A stretch of DNA of 8,741 bases from Clostridiales bacterium (lineage in GTDB: Bacteria > Bacillota > Clostridia > Lachnospirales > CAG-274), in the NCBI GenBank assembly GCA_021203425.1, contig JAJQBF010000131.1, positions 332 through 9,072 on the forward strand, read 5' to 3'. The translations under genes were made by a program, and so were the position numbers. Below are positions 1 through 6,956 of the stretch, piece by piece. The stretch's first letter is position 1, and every line of letters starts with the position of its first letter. Below the pieces are notes generated by a model that did not search any database, had not been told where the DNA came from, and worked only from the letters and a program-made list of their open reading frames with translations.

Positions 1-2
1 AA

Positions 3-1358
3 ATGATACACAGATATAAAAGCAACGGTTATAATATTGTAATTGACGTAAACAGCGGTTCCGTTCACGTTGTTGACGAGGCGGCCTATGAGGCAATAGG
101 AATGTACGAAGAAAAGCCTGCGGAGGAAATAACCGCTTATCTTAAAAAAAAATTCGGAATAAGCGAAAGCGATATAAACGAGCTTTTTTCCGACATTGAA
201 GCCCTTAAGGAAAACGATACACTCTTTTCAGATGATATTTATAAGGAGATGGCGCCCTATTTAAAAAACAGACATTCCGTTATAAAAGCACTGTGTCTTC
301 TTGTGGCTCAAGACTGTAATATGGCCTGTGAATATTGCTTTGCCTCCACAGGGGAATATCATCAAGGCTCAAGAACACTTATGAGTTTTGAAACAGGAAA
401 GAAAGCCCTTGATTTTCTTGTTGAAAATTCAGGTACGAGAAAGAATCTTGAAGTAGACTTTTTCGGCGGCGAGCCTCTCATGAATTGGGAAGTTGTTAAA
501 CAACTTGTAAACTATGCCAGAAGTATAGAAGAAGAAAAAGGCAAAAATTTCAGATTTACAATAACCACAAACGGTATTTTGCTTAATGAAGAAATTATGG
601 AATTTATAAATAAGGAAATGTACAATGTTGTACTTTCGATAGACGGCAGACCCGAGGTTAACGACAGACTTCGCCATACGAGGAACGGCGGCGGAACCTA
701 TGATATAATTTTGCCAAAATTTAAAAAAGCAGCCGACAGCAGAAACCAGAAAGATTATTACCTTAGAGGAACATATACCCACTACAACACAGACTTTACA
801 AATGATATTCTTCACCTTGCCGATTTAGACTTTAAACAGCTTTCAATGGAGCCTGTGGTTGCGCCGGCAGAGGCACCTTATGTATTAACGGAAGAAGACC
901 TGCCCAAGCTTTTGGAACAGTACGAAACACTTGCAAAAGAAATGCTTAAGCGTAAAGATTTTACATTTTATCATTATATGATTGACTTAACGGGAGGTCC
1001 CTGTATATATAAGCGTGTTTCCGGCTGCGGAGTTGGTACGGAATATATGGCTGTTACCCCTTCGGGAGATCTTTACCCCTGCCACCAGTTTGTAGGAGAC
1101 GAAGAATACAAGCTGGGAAATGTTTTCGAAGACATAACAGCGGAAGAAAAGAGGAACGAATTTAAAAACTGCAATATTTATGCCCACAAGGAATGTGACG
1201 AGTGTTTTGCAAGGTTTTACTGCAGCGGCGGCTGTGTGGCAAATGCTTATCACTCAACAGGCAGTATAAAGGGTGTATATAAATATGGCTGTCAGCTCCA
1301 CAGAAAAAAGATAGAGTGTGCAATAATGATGAAGGCGGCGGAAAATGATAACCCTTAA
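3..1358 (+). CDS. scfB: SCIFF peptide maturase, radical SAM/SPASM thioether-forming enzyme
   Basis: This 451-residue cytoplasmic enzyme would install cysteine-to-threonine thioether cross-links in the small Cys-rich SCIFF precursor peptide. The N-terminal ~90 residues resemble the peptide-recognition region of the family, beginning MIHRYKSNGYNIVIDVNSG. The radical SAM motif CNMACEYC places cluster ligands at C105, C109 and C112, followed by FGGEP (154-158). The C-terminal third is a SPASM-type region with cysteines at 342, 360, 398, 401, 407, 411 and 430, which would bind auxiliary Fe-S clusters. Length and both ends match the family as I know it. The start at nt 3 gives the expected N-terminus, but its ribosome binding site lies outside the window. 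The SCIFF precursor gene, normally just upstream, is not visible. The 3' end overlaps the next gene by 14 nt, suggesting co-translation. A 9-A run (144-152) is in frame as Lys codons. Assignment is by recognition of motifs and overall sequence. Confidence 0.93.
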   Translation: MIHRYKSNGYNIVIDVNSGSVHVVDEAAYEAIGMYEEKPAEEITAYLKKKFGISESDINELFSDIEALKENDTLFSDDIYKEMAPYLKNRHSVIKALCLLVAQDCNMACEYCFASTGEYHQGSRTLMSFETGKKALDFLVENSGTRKNLEVDFFGGEPLMNWEVVKQLVNYARSIEEEKGKNFRFTITTNGILLNEEIMEFINKEMYNVVLSIDGRPEVNDRLRHTRNGGGTYDIILPKFKKAADSRNQKDYYLRGTYTHYNTDFTNDILHLADLDFKQLSMEPVVAPAEAPYVLTEEDLPKLLEQYETLAKEMLKRKDFTFYHYMIDLTGGPCIYKRVSGCGVGTEYMAVTPSGDLYPCHQFVGDEEYKLGNVFEDITAEEKRNEFKNCNIYAHKECDECFARFYCSGGCVANAYHSTGSIKGVYKYGCQLHRKKIECAIMMKAAENDNP

Positions 1359-2688
1359 GGAAAGACTGGAGAGCATAAACACATATCCCTTTCATATGCC
1401 GGGGCATAAGCGAAACACGAAGTTTTTTAAAAACGATATTTTCAAATATGATTTTACCGAAATCGAAGGCATTGATGACCTTCACCACCCGACGGAAATT
1501 TTGAAACAGCGTATGGACTATGCCTCGGAAGTTTACGGAACGAAAAAAACATATTTTCTTATAAACGGCTCAACCTGCGGTCTTTTAGCGGCAATTTCCG
1601 CCCATACGAATATAGGAGACAACATTCTTGTTGCAAGAAACTGTCATAAATCAGTTTACAATGCTCTGTTTTTAAGAAACTTAAAGCCCGTCTACGTGTC
1701 TCCCCCCATTACAGGTGAAGGCATAAGCGGCGGAATAGCTCCGAAAGAAGTTGAAGAAATTTTAAAAACAACAGGAGCAAAGGTTTTTGTTATGGTATCT
1801 CCTACATATGAAGGAATTGTTTCTGACATTAAAGCCATTTCAGAGGTTTGTCATAAATACGGCTGTGTTTTAATTGTTGACGAGGCTCATGGAGCCCACT
1901 TCGGGTTTTGCGGCAAATTTCCCAAATCAGCCGTAAGCTTGGGAGCCGACATTGTTATACAAAGTCTTCACAAAACACTGCCTTCCCTGACGCAAACGGC
2001 TTTGCTCCATATATGCTCGAAAAGAGCGGATATATGTGAAACAGAAAGACATCTGAGCATATATCAAAGCTCAAGCCCTTCCTACATACTTCTTTCTTCT
2101 GCCGACAGCTGTATAAAATATATGTCGGGTAAAGAGGGAAAATCGGCGGCGGAAGTCTATTTCAGACGTCTGTCTGATTTCAGAGAGGAAAACAAAGGGC
2201 GGATTATGGGTGATGAAATTAAAAAAGGCGGAAATGTTTTCGATACAGACCCTTCCAAAATAATTATTTGGGGAGGGAAAAAAACTTCCACTGCACTCAG
2301 AATGGCAGGCTTGGAGCCGGAAATGGAAAACCTTTTTTATACCCTTGCCATAACATCAATAGGCGACACGGAAGAGGGATTTAAAAAACTCGGAGCGGCA
2401 ATTTCCGCCCTTAAACCGACAAATATAAAACCTGAATTTGAAAAAGCCCCGCCACCTAAAATTAAAATGACACCGTATGAAACGGGAACAGCCGCCGGAG
2501 AACAGATTCCTTTAAACATAAGTGCCGGAAGAATTTCGAAAACGGCAGTTTATATTTATCCTCCCGGAATATCCATAATAAACGAGGGGGAAGAAATAAC
2601 TCCTCAGATAATCGACCTTATAACCCAATATAATGAAAAAGGATTTGCCGTAAGGGGCATAACGGATAAAATAAACTGCGTAAAGTAA
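1345..2688 (+). CDS. PLP-dependent Orn/Lys/Arg decarboxylase family protein (short, SpeA/YaaO-like)
   Basis: A 447-residue fold-type I PLP enzyme of the Orn/Lys/Arg decarboxylase major-domain family. Expected features appear in order: an N-terminal HMPGHKRN (17-24), NGSTCG (74-79) of the phosphate-binding region, DEAHGAHFGF (179-188) with D179 to contact the pyridine nitrogen and H182, and SLHKTLPSLTQTA with the likely Schiff-base lysine K210. The C-terminal domain ends with YPPGISIINEGEEI (404-417), typical of these decarboxylases. Its length fits the short Gram-positive forms that lack the N-terminal wing domain of E. coli inducible decarboxylases. The likely reaction is decarboxylation of arginine, lysine or ornithine in polyamine synthesis, but the substrate cannot be read from motifs. 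The ATG lies inside the end of scfB (14-nt overlap) behind a weak GAAGG at 1331-1335, which suggests translational coupling. It is followed by a terminator hairpin. Confidence 0.88.
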   Translation: MITLKERLESINTYPFHMPGHKRNTKFFKNDIFKYDFTEIEGIDDLHHPTEILKQRMDYASEVYGTKKTYFLINGSTCGLLAAISAHTNIGDNILVARNCHKSVYNALFLRNLKPVYVSPPITGEGISGGIAPKEVEEILKTTGAKVFVMVSPTYEGIVSDIKAISEVCHKYGCVLIVDEAHGAHFGFCGKFPKSAVSLGADIVIQSLHKTLPSLTQTALLHICSKRADICETERHLSIYQSSSPSYILLSSADSCIKYMSGKEGKSAAEVYFRRLSDFREENKGRIMGDEIKKGGNVFDTDPSKIIIWGGKKTSTALRMAGLEPEMENLFYTLAITSIGDTEEGFKKLGAAISALKPTNIKPEFEKAPPPKIKMTPYETGTAAGEQIPLNISAGRISKTAVYIYPPGISIINEGEEITPQIIDLITQYNEKGFAVRGITDKINCVK

Positions 2689-2737
2689 AGCTTATTATTT
2701 TAATAAATTGCAAAAAAACTTCACAAAACAGCGAACA

Positions 2738-2772
2738 AAAAGCCCCGGAGAACAGCGCTCTCAGGGGCTTTT
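2738..2772. terminator. Bidirectional hairpin terminator between convergent genes
   Basis: The arms AAAAGCCCC (2738-2746) and GGGGCTTTT (2764-2772) pair over 9 bp. After one G-A mismatch, GAGA (2748-2751) pairs with TCTC (2759-2762), leaving a 7-nt loop. On the minus strand the stem runs into TTTTTGTT, a fair U-tract for terminating the sucrose operon. On the plus strand the U-tract is short (TTTTGCTG), so it is a weaker terminator for the decarboxylase transcript. It lies 50 nt past the decarboxylase stop and about 120 nt past the fructokinase stop. The rest of the 203-nt intergenic stretch has no convincing gene. Confidence 0.82.
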
Positions 2773-2891
2773 GCTGTGCATAAGTGTATGAACATATTAT
2801 TTCCTTGCTATATTATTTTTTTATTGCAAATATCATAGTTTTCCCTTGTCTATAAGATTTGCCGCAATATCAAGACTGCCGCTGTATTGTT

Positions 2892-3863
2892 TTATATGTT
2901 TTTCATAAATTTTTTAATTTCAGACAGAGTTGAATATGAGGCTATTGCGCCGCTTTTTGTTACACTTAAGACCGAACAGCAGTTTGCGAAATAAAGCATT
3001 TCGTGAAGTTCCTTTTCCGAAAGTGCGGTTAGTGTTTCTTTTTCAACACCTGCCGCCGAAAGAGCGTAGAGGAATGAGCCTATTATGCAGTCCCCTGCCC
3101 CGGTGGTATCCCTTGCCATTACCTTCGGGGCTTTTACTTTTATTTCCTTGTCGGGGGTCAAAAGTGCGGCGCCGTCTCCGCCCATAGTGTACATAATCAT
3201 TTTTACACCCTGTGAAAAAAGAGAGGGTGCGGCTTTTTTAATGTCATTTTCGCCTGTTATTAATTCCAGCTCTTCATCTGAAATTTTTAGTATATCCGCA
3301 TATTTTATGAAGTCCTTTATTGTGTTTACGCAGTTTTCGGCACTGTCCCAAAGATTAAGACGAATGTTGGGGTCAAAGCTGATTATTGCGTTTTGGCTCT
3401 TGGCAAGCTCTATGGCTTTTATGTGGGCATACTTTACGGGGGCTTCTATAAGGTCAACTGAACAGAAGTGCAAAATGCCTGTGTCTTTCAGCATATCTTC
3501 GGATATTTCGTCCGATTCAAGGAGCATATCCGCTGAAGGGTTTCTGTAAAATGAAAAATCTCTGTTTCCGTCGGAAGCTAAGGCAACAAAAGCAAGGGCT
3601 GTATTTGCTTTGTCTGTCCGCAAAACCGAGCCTGTGTCAACTCCGGCTTGATTTAATGTGTCTACTATATAATCGCCGAAGGCATCTTTCCCCAGTTTTG
3701 TGATTATTCGGCTTTTTCCGCCTAACAGGGCTGCAGCAGCCGCCACATTTGCCGGTGCCCCACCGCAAACTCTTTTAAACCCGGTTACGTTCTTAAGTCT
3801 ACAGCCCTTTTCTTCCGGTATAAAATCAATTAAGGCTTCACCTATTGCCGATATATATTTCAT
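2892..3863 (-). CDS. scrK: Fructokinase, PfkB/ribokinase family
   Basis: A 323-residue cytoplasmic sugar kinase that would phosphorylate the fructose released by the adjacent hydrolase, feeding it to glycolysis. The N-terminus (GEALIDFIPEE) is typical of bacterial fructokinases. GGAPANVA (34-41) is the first PfkB substrate-side signature, and DTTGAGD (252-258) is the second, with D258 as the expected catalytic base and the GAG forming the anion hole. Length is normal for the family. The ATG has GGGAGA (3871-3876) 7 nt upstream and follows the scrB stop by only 22 nt, so the two are almost certainly co-transcribed. No separate promoter or operator is visible. After the stop codon the +1 frame stays open for about 20 more codons, giving a protein-like peptide; this is reported as a weak finding. 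Specificity for fructose is inferred from context and overall similarity. Confidence 0.92.
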   Translation of the reverse strand: MKYISAIGEALIDFIPEEKGCRLKNVTGFKRVCGGAPANVAAAAALLGGKSRIITKLGKDAFGDYIVDTLNQAGVDTGSVLRTDKANTALAFVALASDGNRDFSFYRNPSADMLLESDEISEDMLKDTGILHFCSVDLIEAPVKYAHIKAIELAKSQNAIISFDPNIRLNLWDSAENCVNTIKDFIKYADILKISDEELELITGENDIKKAAPSLFSQGVKMIMYTMGGDGAALLTPDKEIKVKAPKVMARDTTGAGDCIIGSFLYALSAAGVEKETLTALSEKELHEMLYFANCCSVLSVTKSGAIASYSTLSEIKKFMKNI

Positions 3864-3885
3864 TTACGTGTCTCCCAATTCGTTA

Positions 3886-5304
3886 TTATTTGTATTCGAA
3901 ACCTTTAAGTTTCCAAGCTTTAAAACCGGCACAGTTTTTGTCAGTAATTATGCCGCTGTATTTTTCAGGATAAAAGCGTGAAGTAAAAACCTCTTCACCG
4001 CCGTTTACGAAAATTTCTATTGATGAACTGTCACAGAAAATTCTTAATTCTTCAAGGCTTTCAAGGCTCACGTTTCTTATTTTTCTGCCTGCTCCGCTTT
4101 CTCCGAAGGACAGTGTTAAAACATTATTATTATAGCATATTTTACAGTCACTGTGAACCGTAATTTCGGCTTTTTCCGGATTATTATATGTTATAAGGGT
4201 TTCAAAAGCTTTTATTCCCTCTTGATTTTCCTTTGTTATATCCTTTTCTCTTAAGCTTTCATATTCTCTTATAGGTCTTTGAATAAGCTTACTGCCCTTA
4301 AGGCTTAATTCTCTGGGAATTGTCAGACAGTGTGACCAGCCGAATTTTTCACAGGGATTTTCATAGTAGCCCTCTAAGTCCGGAAGCCCCAACCACCCTA
4401 TCATAATTCTTCTGCCGTCTGAGGTTTCAAAGGACTGGGGAGCATAAAAGTCAAAGCCCCTGTCAAGCTCATTAAATTCACCTACAGTGCAGCCCTCGTT
4501 TGTAAAACTGCCTTCAAGAAAAGCCCAGCCGCTTTGGTAGACATTGTTATACTTAAAGCCTTCCGATTCTATGCCTTGAGGAGAGAAAGTCAAAATCTGC
4601 TTTCCGCTTAAGAAAAACAAGTCGGGACATTCCCACATATAACCGAACTTTTCGGCTGTTCTCAAGCGGTTTACAAACTGCCAGTTTGTTTTGTTTTCGG
4701 ATTCATAAACCAAAACCTCGCCGATATTATCTGTTGTTCTTGAACCCAAAACCATATAAAATTTGTTGTTGTGCTTAAATACCTTCGGATCTCTTACGTG
4801 ACAGGTACAATCGGAGGGATAATCGGAATTTTTCATAAGAAGAGTTTTATCATCAAAGGTCAACCCGTCCTCCGAAACGGCGAGCACAAGATTGTGTTCT
4901 CTGCCATTGTTAATATAATCAAAATCTCCAAGTTGTTTTACATTGCCTGTATAATAAAGGTACATTTTTCCATCATCTATAAGAGCCGACCCCGAGTAAA
5001 CTCCGTGACAGTCAAAGCTTTGGTCGCAGCAGAGAGCCGGAGTTAAATATTCATAGCTTATAAAATCCTTCGTTTTATAATGCCCCCAAAAGTTGGTTCC
5101 GGGCTTTGTATCAAAGGATGAATACTGATAAAATATGTGATATTCTCCCTTAAATTCACAAAGGCCGTTAGGATCGTTAAGCCAGCCTGTTTTGGGCATA
5201 ATATGGAAAAGCTGTCTCCATTTAGTCGGTCTGTTTTCAGCTGCTTTTTCCAAAAGAGCCACTGTTTGAAGAAGATTTGTTCTCTTTATATTGTTAAATT
5301 TCAT
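3886..5304 (-). CDS. scrB: Sucrose-6-phosphate hydrolase (GH32 invertase)
   Basis: A 472-residue intracellular glycoside hydrolase of family 32, expected to cleave sucrose-6-phosphate into glucose-6-phosphate and fructose. The beta-propeller catalytic motifs are intact: WLNDPNG (41-47) with nucleophile D44, RDP (171-173) with transition-state stabiliser D172, and WECPD (224-228) with acid/base E225. The C-terminal part from about residue 345 is the usual beta-sandwich, including SSSIEIFVNGGEEVFTSRFYP. There is no signal peptide, which fits action on imported phosphorylated sugar. An upstream in-frame ATG at 5334 would add ten residues (MPYPINRGDN). I prefer ATG 5304 because GAGGTGA (5309-5315) lies just in front of it, and because the longer start would lie inside an intercistronic hairpin. 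The gene sits between EIIBC (69 nt upstream) and fructokinase (22 nt downstream) in one operon. Confidence 0.94.
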   Translation of the reverse strand: MKFNNIKRTNLLQTVALLEKAAENRPTKWRQLFHIMPKTGWLNDPNGLCEFKGEYHIFYQYSSFDTKPGTNFWGHYKTKDFISYEYLTPALCCDQSFDCHGVYSGSALIDDGKMYLYYTGNVKQLGDFDYINNGREHNLVLAVSEDGLTFDDKTLLMKNSDYPSDCTCHVRDPKVFKHNNKFYMVLGSRTTDNIGEVLVYESENKTNWQFVNRLRTAEKFGYMWECPDLFFLSGKQILTFSPQGIESEGFKYNNVYQSGWAFLEGSFTNEGCTVGEFNELDRGFDFYAPQSFETSDGRRIMIGWLGLPDLEGYYENPCEKFGWSHCLTIPRELSLKGSKLIQRPIREYESLREKDITKENQEGIKAFETLITYNNPEKAEITVHSDCKICYNNNVLTLSFGESGAGRKIRNVSLESLEELRIFCDSSSIEIFVNGGEEVFTSRFYPEKYSGIITDKNCAGFKAWKLKGFEYK

Positions 5305-5308
5305 ATTG

Positions 5309-5315
5309 TCACCTC
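5309..5315 (-). promoter_or_regulatory. Ribosome binding site that fixes the scrB start
   Basis: On the minus strand GAGGTGA ends 4 nt before ATG 5304, with its GAGG core 7 nt away. No comparable site precedes the alternative ATG at 5334, so the shorter protein is the better call. Confidence 0.75.
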
Positions 5316-5329
5316 GGTTAATGGGGTAA

Positions 5330-5354
5330 GGCACCGGGAAAAGCTCCCGATGCC
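5330..5354 (-). other. Intercistronic hairpin between scrA and scrB
   Basis: On the minus strand GGCATCGGGA (5354-5345) pairs with TCCCGGTGCC (5339-5330) over 10 bp with a single G-U pair, closing a 5-nt loop. No U-tract follows (the next bases are TTACCCC), so it is not a standard intrinsic terminator. It starts 19 nt past the EIIBC stop codon and ends about 14 nt before the scrB ribosome binding site. Likely roles are stabilising or partitioning the polycistronic message, giving unequal expression of transporter and hydrolase. The pairing is seen directly; the role is inferred. Confidence 0.65.
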
Positions 5355-5373
5355 CACGCCGTTATTCTCAAAA

Positions 5374-6757
5374 TTAAGCTTCGTCTTTATAGCCGAAAAG
5401 GTAGGAAAGAACAAAGGCAACCGCTACAGCTACAGCCATTGAAATTACATACTGAAGGGGAGCGTGAAGGTGAATAAGTATTGCGAAAATACCCGTTACA
5501 CCTGTTGCTGTTGCGCCTAAGTGGAAGAGTGAAGCAACCATAGCTCCGCAGGCACCGCCGACTGCTCCGCATACAAATACCTTTGTATATCTTAAGTTTA
5601 CACCGAAGATTGCCGGTTCAGTTATACCGAGCATAGCTGAAAGAGCTGCAGGAAGAGCAAGAGATTTTGTTTTTGCCTTCCTTGTCTTAACCGCTACTGC
5701 AAGGCAGGCTGCGCCCTGAGCCATATTTGCCGCCGAAGCAAGCGGGGGCCAGTATGTATAGCCGTACTGTGAAATTTGACCTATGTCAATAACAGTGTAC
5801 ATATGGTGGATTCCGGCTACAACAGTTGATGAATAAAGACCGCCCATAATAAAGGAGCCTATTCCAAAAGGAAGTGTGAGAAGAACGAGAATACCTGAAA
5901 TTATTGCATTCTCAATATAGATAAATACAGGACCTATGAACGTAAATACAAGGAAAGCTGTTACAAGAAGGCTTACCAAAGGAGTGACGAAAAGGTCGAT
6001 TATTTCAGGAACAACTTTGTGAAGACGCTTTTCGATGTTTGCAAGTATCAAAGACGCTATAACAATTGGGATAACGTGACCCTGATAGCCTACCATATGA
6101 ACGTCGTAAAGCCCGAAAATACTGAAGGACTGAGCATAGCCCTCTGTTGCAACGGTATATGCATTCTGAAGATTTGTATGTATAAGGAACATTGCCAAAA
6201 CCGCACCTAAGTAGGAATTTCCGCCGAAGGTTTTTGTCGCTGAAAAACCAATTAAAATAGGAAGGAAAGTGAAAGCAGCGCTGCTTAAAAGTGAAATAAT
6301 CTGGAAAACGTAGCCGTTGGTGTTAATAGCTATGTAGCCGTTTGTATTCATAAAATTTAAAGCCTCGGTAAGACCCATAATAAGACCGCAGGCAACAATT
6401 GCCGGAATTATGGGAACGAAAACATCGCCCAGTGTCTTAATAAGACGTTTAAAAATGTTTGATTTGGCAGCAGCCTGTTGTGTAACTTCTGAGGTTGATG
6501 CGGCGGCTATATCGGCTATTTTAATAAATTCGTCATAAACCTTGTTTACGGTACCTGTTCCGAAAATAATCTGAAGCTGACCTGAGGCAAGGAAACAGCC
6601 CTTTACACCGTCTATTTCTTCAATATCTTCTTTTTTTGATAATATCGTTGTCCGCAACTACCAGTCTTAAACGTGTTGCGCAGTGAGCGGCTGAAACTAT
6701 GTTTTCCTTGCCGCCTATTTTTTCAATTACCTGTTCTGCTGATTTTCTGTAATCCAT
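5374..6757 (-). CDS. scrA: Sucrose-type PTS EIIBC permease, interrupted by a frameshift
   Basis: With the frame restored this is a 460-residue sucrose-specific PTS permease that imports sucrose as sucrose-6-phosphate. ATG 6757 follows a strong AGGAGGT (6764-6770). The first frame encodes the start of the EIIB domain, including AAHCATRLRL with phosphorylatable C26, but ends at TGA 6622-6620 after 45 codons. The next frame continues the EIIB domain without a gap (EDIEEIDGVKG, then SGQLQIIFGTGTVNKVYDEF). A linker and a hydrophobic EIIC domain with many membrane segments follow, containing GITEP (restored 377-381), the conserved substrate-region motif. The longest uninterrupted open stretch (from TTG 6657) lacks the cysteine and has no ribosome binding site, so on its own it should not work. 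Length and both ends match full EIIBC proteins. There is no fused EIIA, which fits the separate EIIA gene in the window. It may be a pseudogene, a phase-variable gene, a slippage-expressed gene, or a base-calling error. Confidence 0.9.
6631..6637 (-). other. Seven-A run at the EIIBC frameshift
   Basis: The minus strand reads GAT ATT ATC, then seven A, then GAAGAT. Seven A give ...IIKKRRY and a stop. Six A would give ...IIKKEDIEEIDGVKG, which joins the two halves of the EIIB domain exactly. Repair therefore needs one base less (or two more). A -1 ribosomal shift here would reach a TAG within seven codons, so it does not rescue the protein. Confidence 0.85.
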
Positions 6758-6763
6758 AAAGTG

Positions 6764-6770
6764 ACCTCCT
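6764..6770 (-). promoter_or_regulatory. Strong ribosome binding site of scrA
   Basis: On the minus strand AGGAGGT ends 6 nt before ATG 6757. It marks this ATG, and not the downstream TTG at 6657, as the authentic start, showing that the cysteine-bearing N-terminal segment belongs to the gene. Confidence 0.85.
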
Positions 6771-6834
6771 ATGCTGTAATAAATTTATATGTGAATATAC
6801 GTTTATGAAACGTCAGATGCCTGCAGGACCTATC

Positions 6835-6848
6835 TGAAATCATTTTCA
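6835..6848 (-). promoter_or_regulatory. Repressor operator at the scrA transcription start
   Basis: The minus strand reads TGAAAATGATTTCA, an imperfect palindrome whose outer TGAAA/TTTCA half-sites are perfect. It begins 12 nt after the -10 hexamer, so it covers about +6 to +19 of the predicted transcript, a normal place for LacI-family repression. The centre is TG instead of the usual CG. It shares its sequence pattern with three other sites in the window. Confidence 0.75.
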
Positions 6849-6860
6849 CATCTTGAATTT

Positions 6861-6889
6861 ATTATAGCTTATTTTGAGGTTTTTGTAAA
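6861..6889 (-). promoter_or_regulatory. scrABK promoter
   Basis: On the minus strand the -35 is TTTACA (6889-6884) and the -10 is TATAAT (6866-6861), with exactly 17 bp between them: a near-consensus housekeeping promoter. Transcription should start near 6854, leaving a leader of about 97 nt before scrA. The AT-rich palindrome AAAAAATTTTTT at 6911-6922 lies upstream and may act as an UP-like or bent element. Confidence 0.82.
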
Positions 6890-6942
6890 TTCGCTTTTCC
6901 AACAAAGGTTAAAAAATTTTTTATGAAAATTACACAAATCGA

Positions 6943-6956
6943 TGAAGTCGTTTTCA
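6943..6956 (-). promoter_or_regulatory. Second, distal operator upstream of scrA, overlapping the repressor stop codon
   Basis: The minus strand reads TGAAAACGACTTCA. It matches the other operators in the window and contains the TGA stop codon of the LacI-family gene at its end. It lies upstream of the scrA -35, with its centre 108 bp from the centre of the promoter-proximal operator, a distance compatible with repression by DNA looping. Confidence 0.65.

Noticed and set aside
144..152. Nine-A run in the maturase gene as a contingency tract
   Set aside because: It is in frame, encodes Lys-Lys-Lys within a continuous protein, and nothing suggests switching. It is only a possible slippage spot.
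2773..2891. Small gene between the terminator and fructokinase
   Set aside because: All open frames with a start codon are very short and lack ribosome binding sites. The only protein-like stretch is the possible kinase tail described above.
5305..5334. Ten-residue N-terminal extension of the hydrolase from ATG 5334
   Set aside because: It lies in the intercistronic hairpin, has no ribosome binding site, and the extension does not look like the family N-terminus. ATG 5304 is well placed after GAGGTGA.
5374..6657. A stand-alone 427-residue permease starting at TTG 6657
   Set aside because: There is no ribosome binding site in front, and the product would lack the phosphorylated EIIB cysteine. 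The first residues before the frame joins are a frame artefact.
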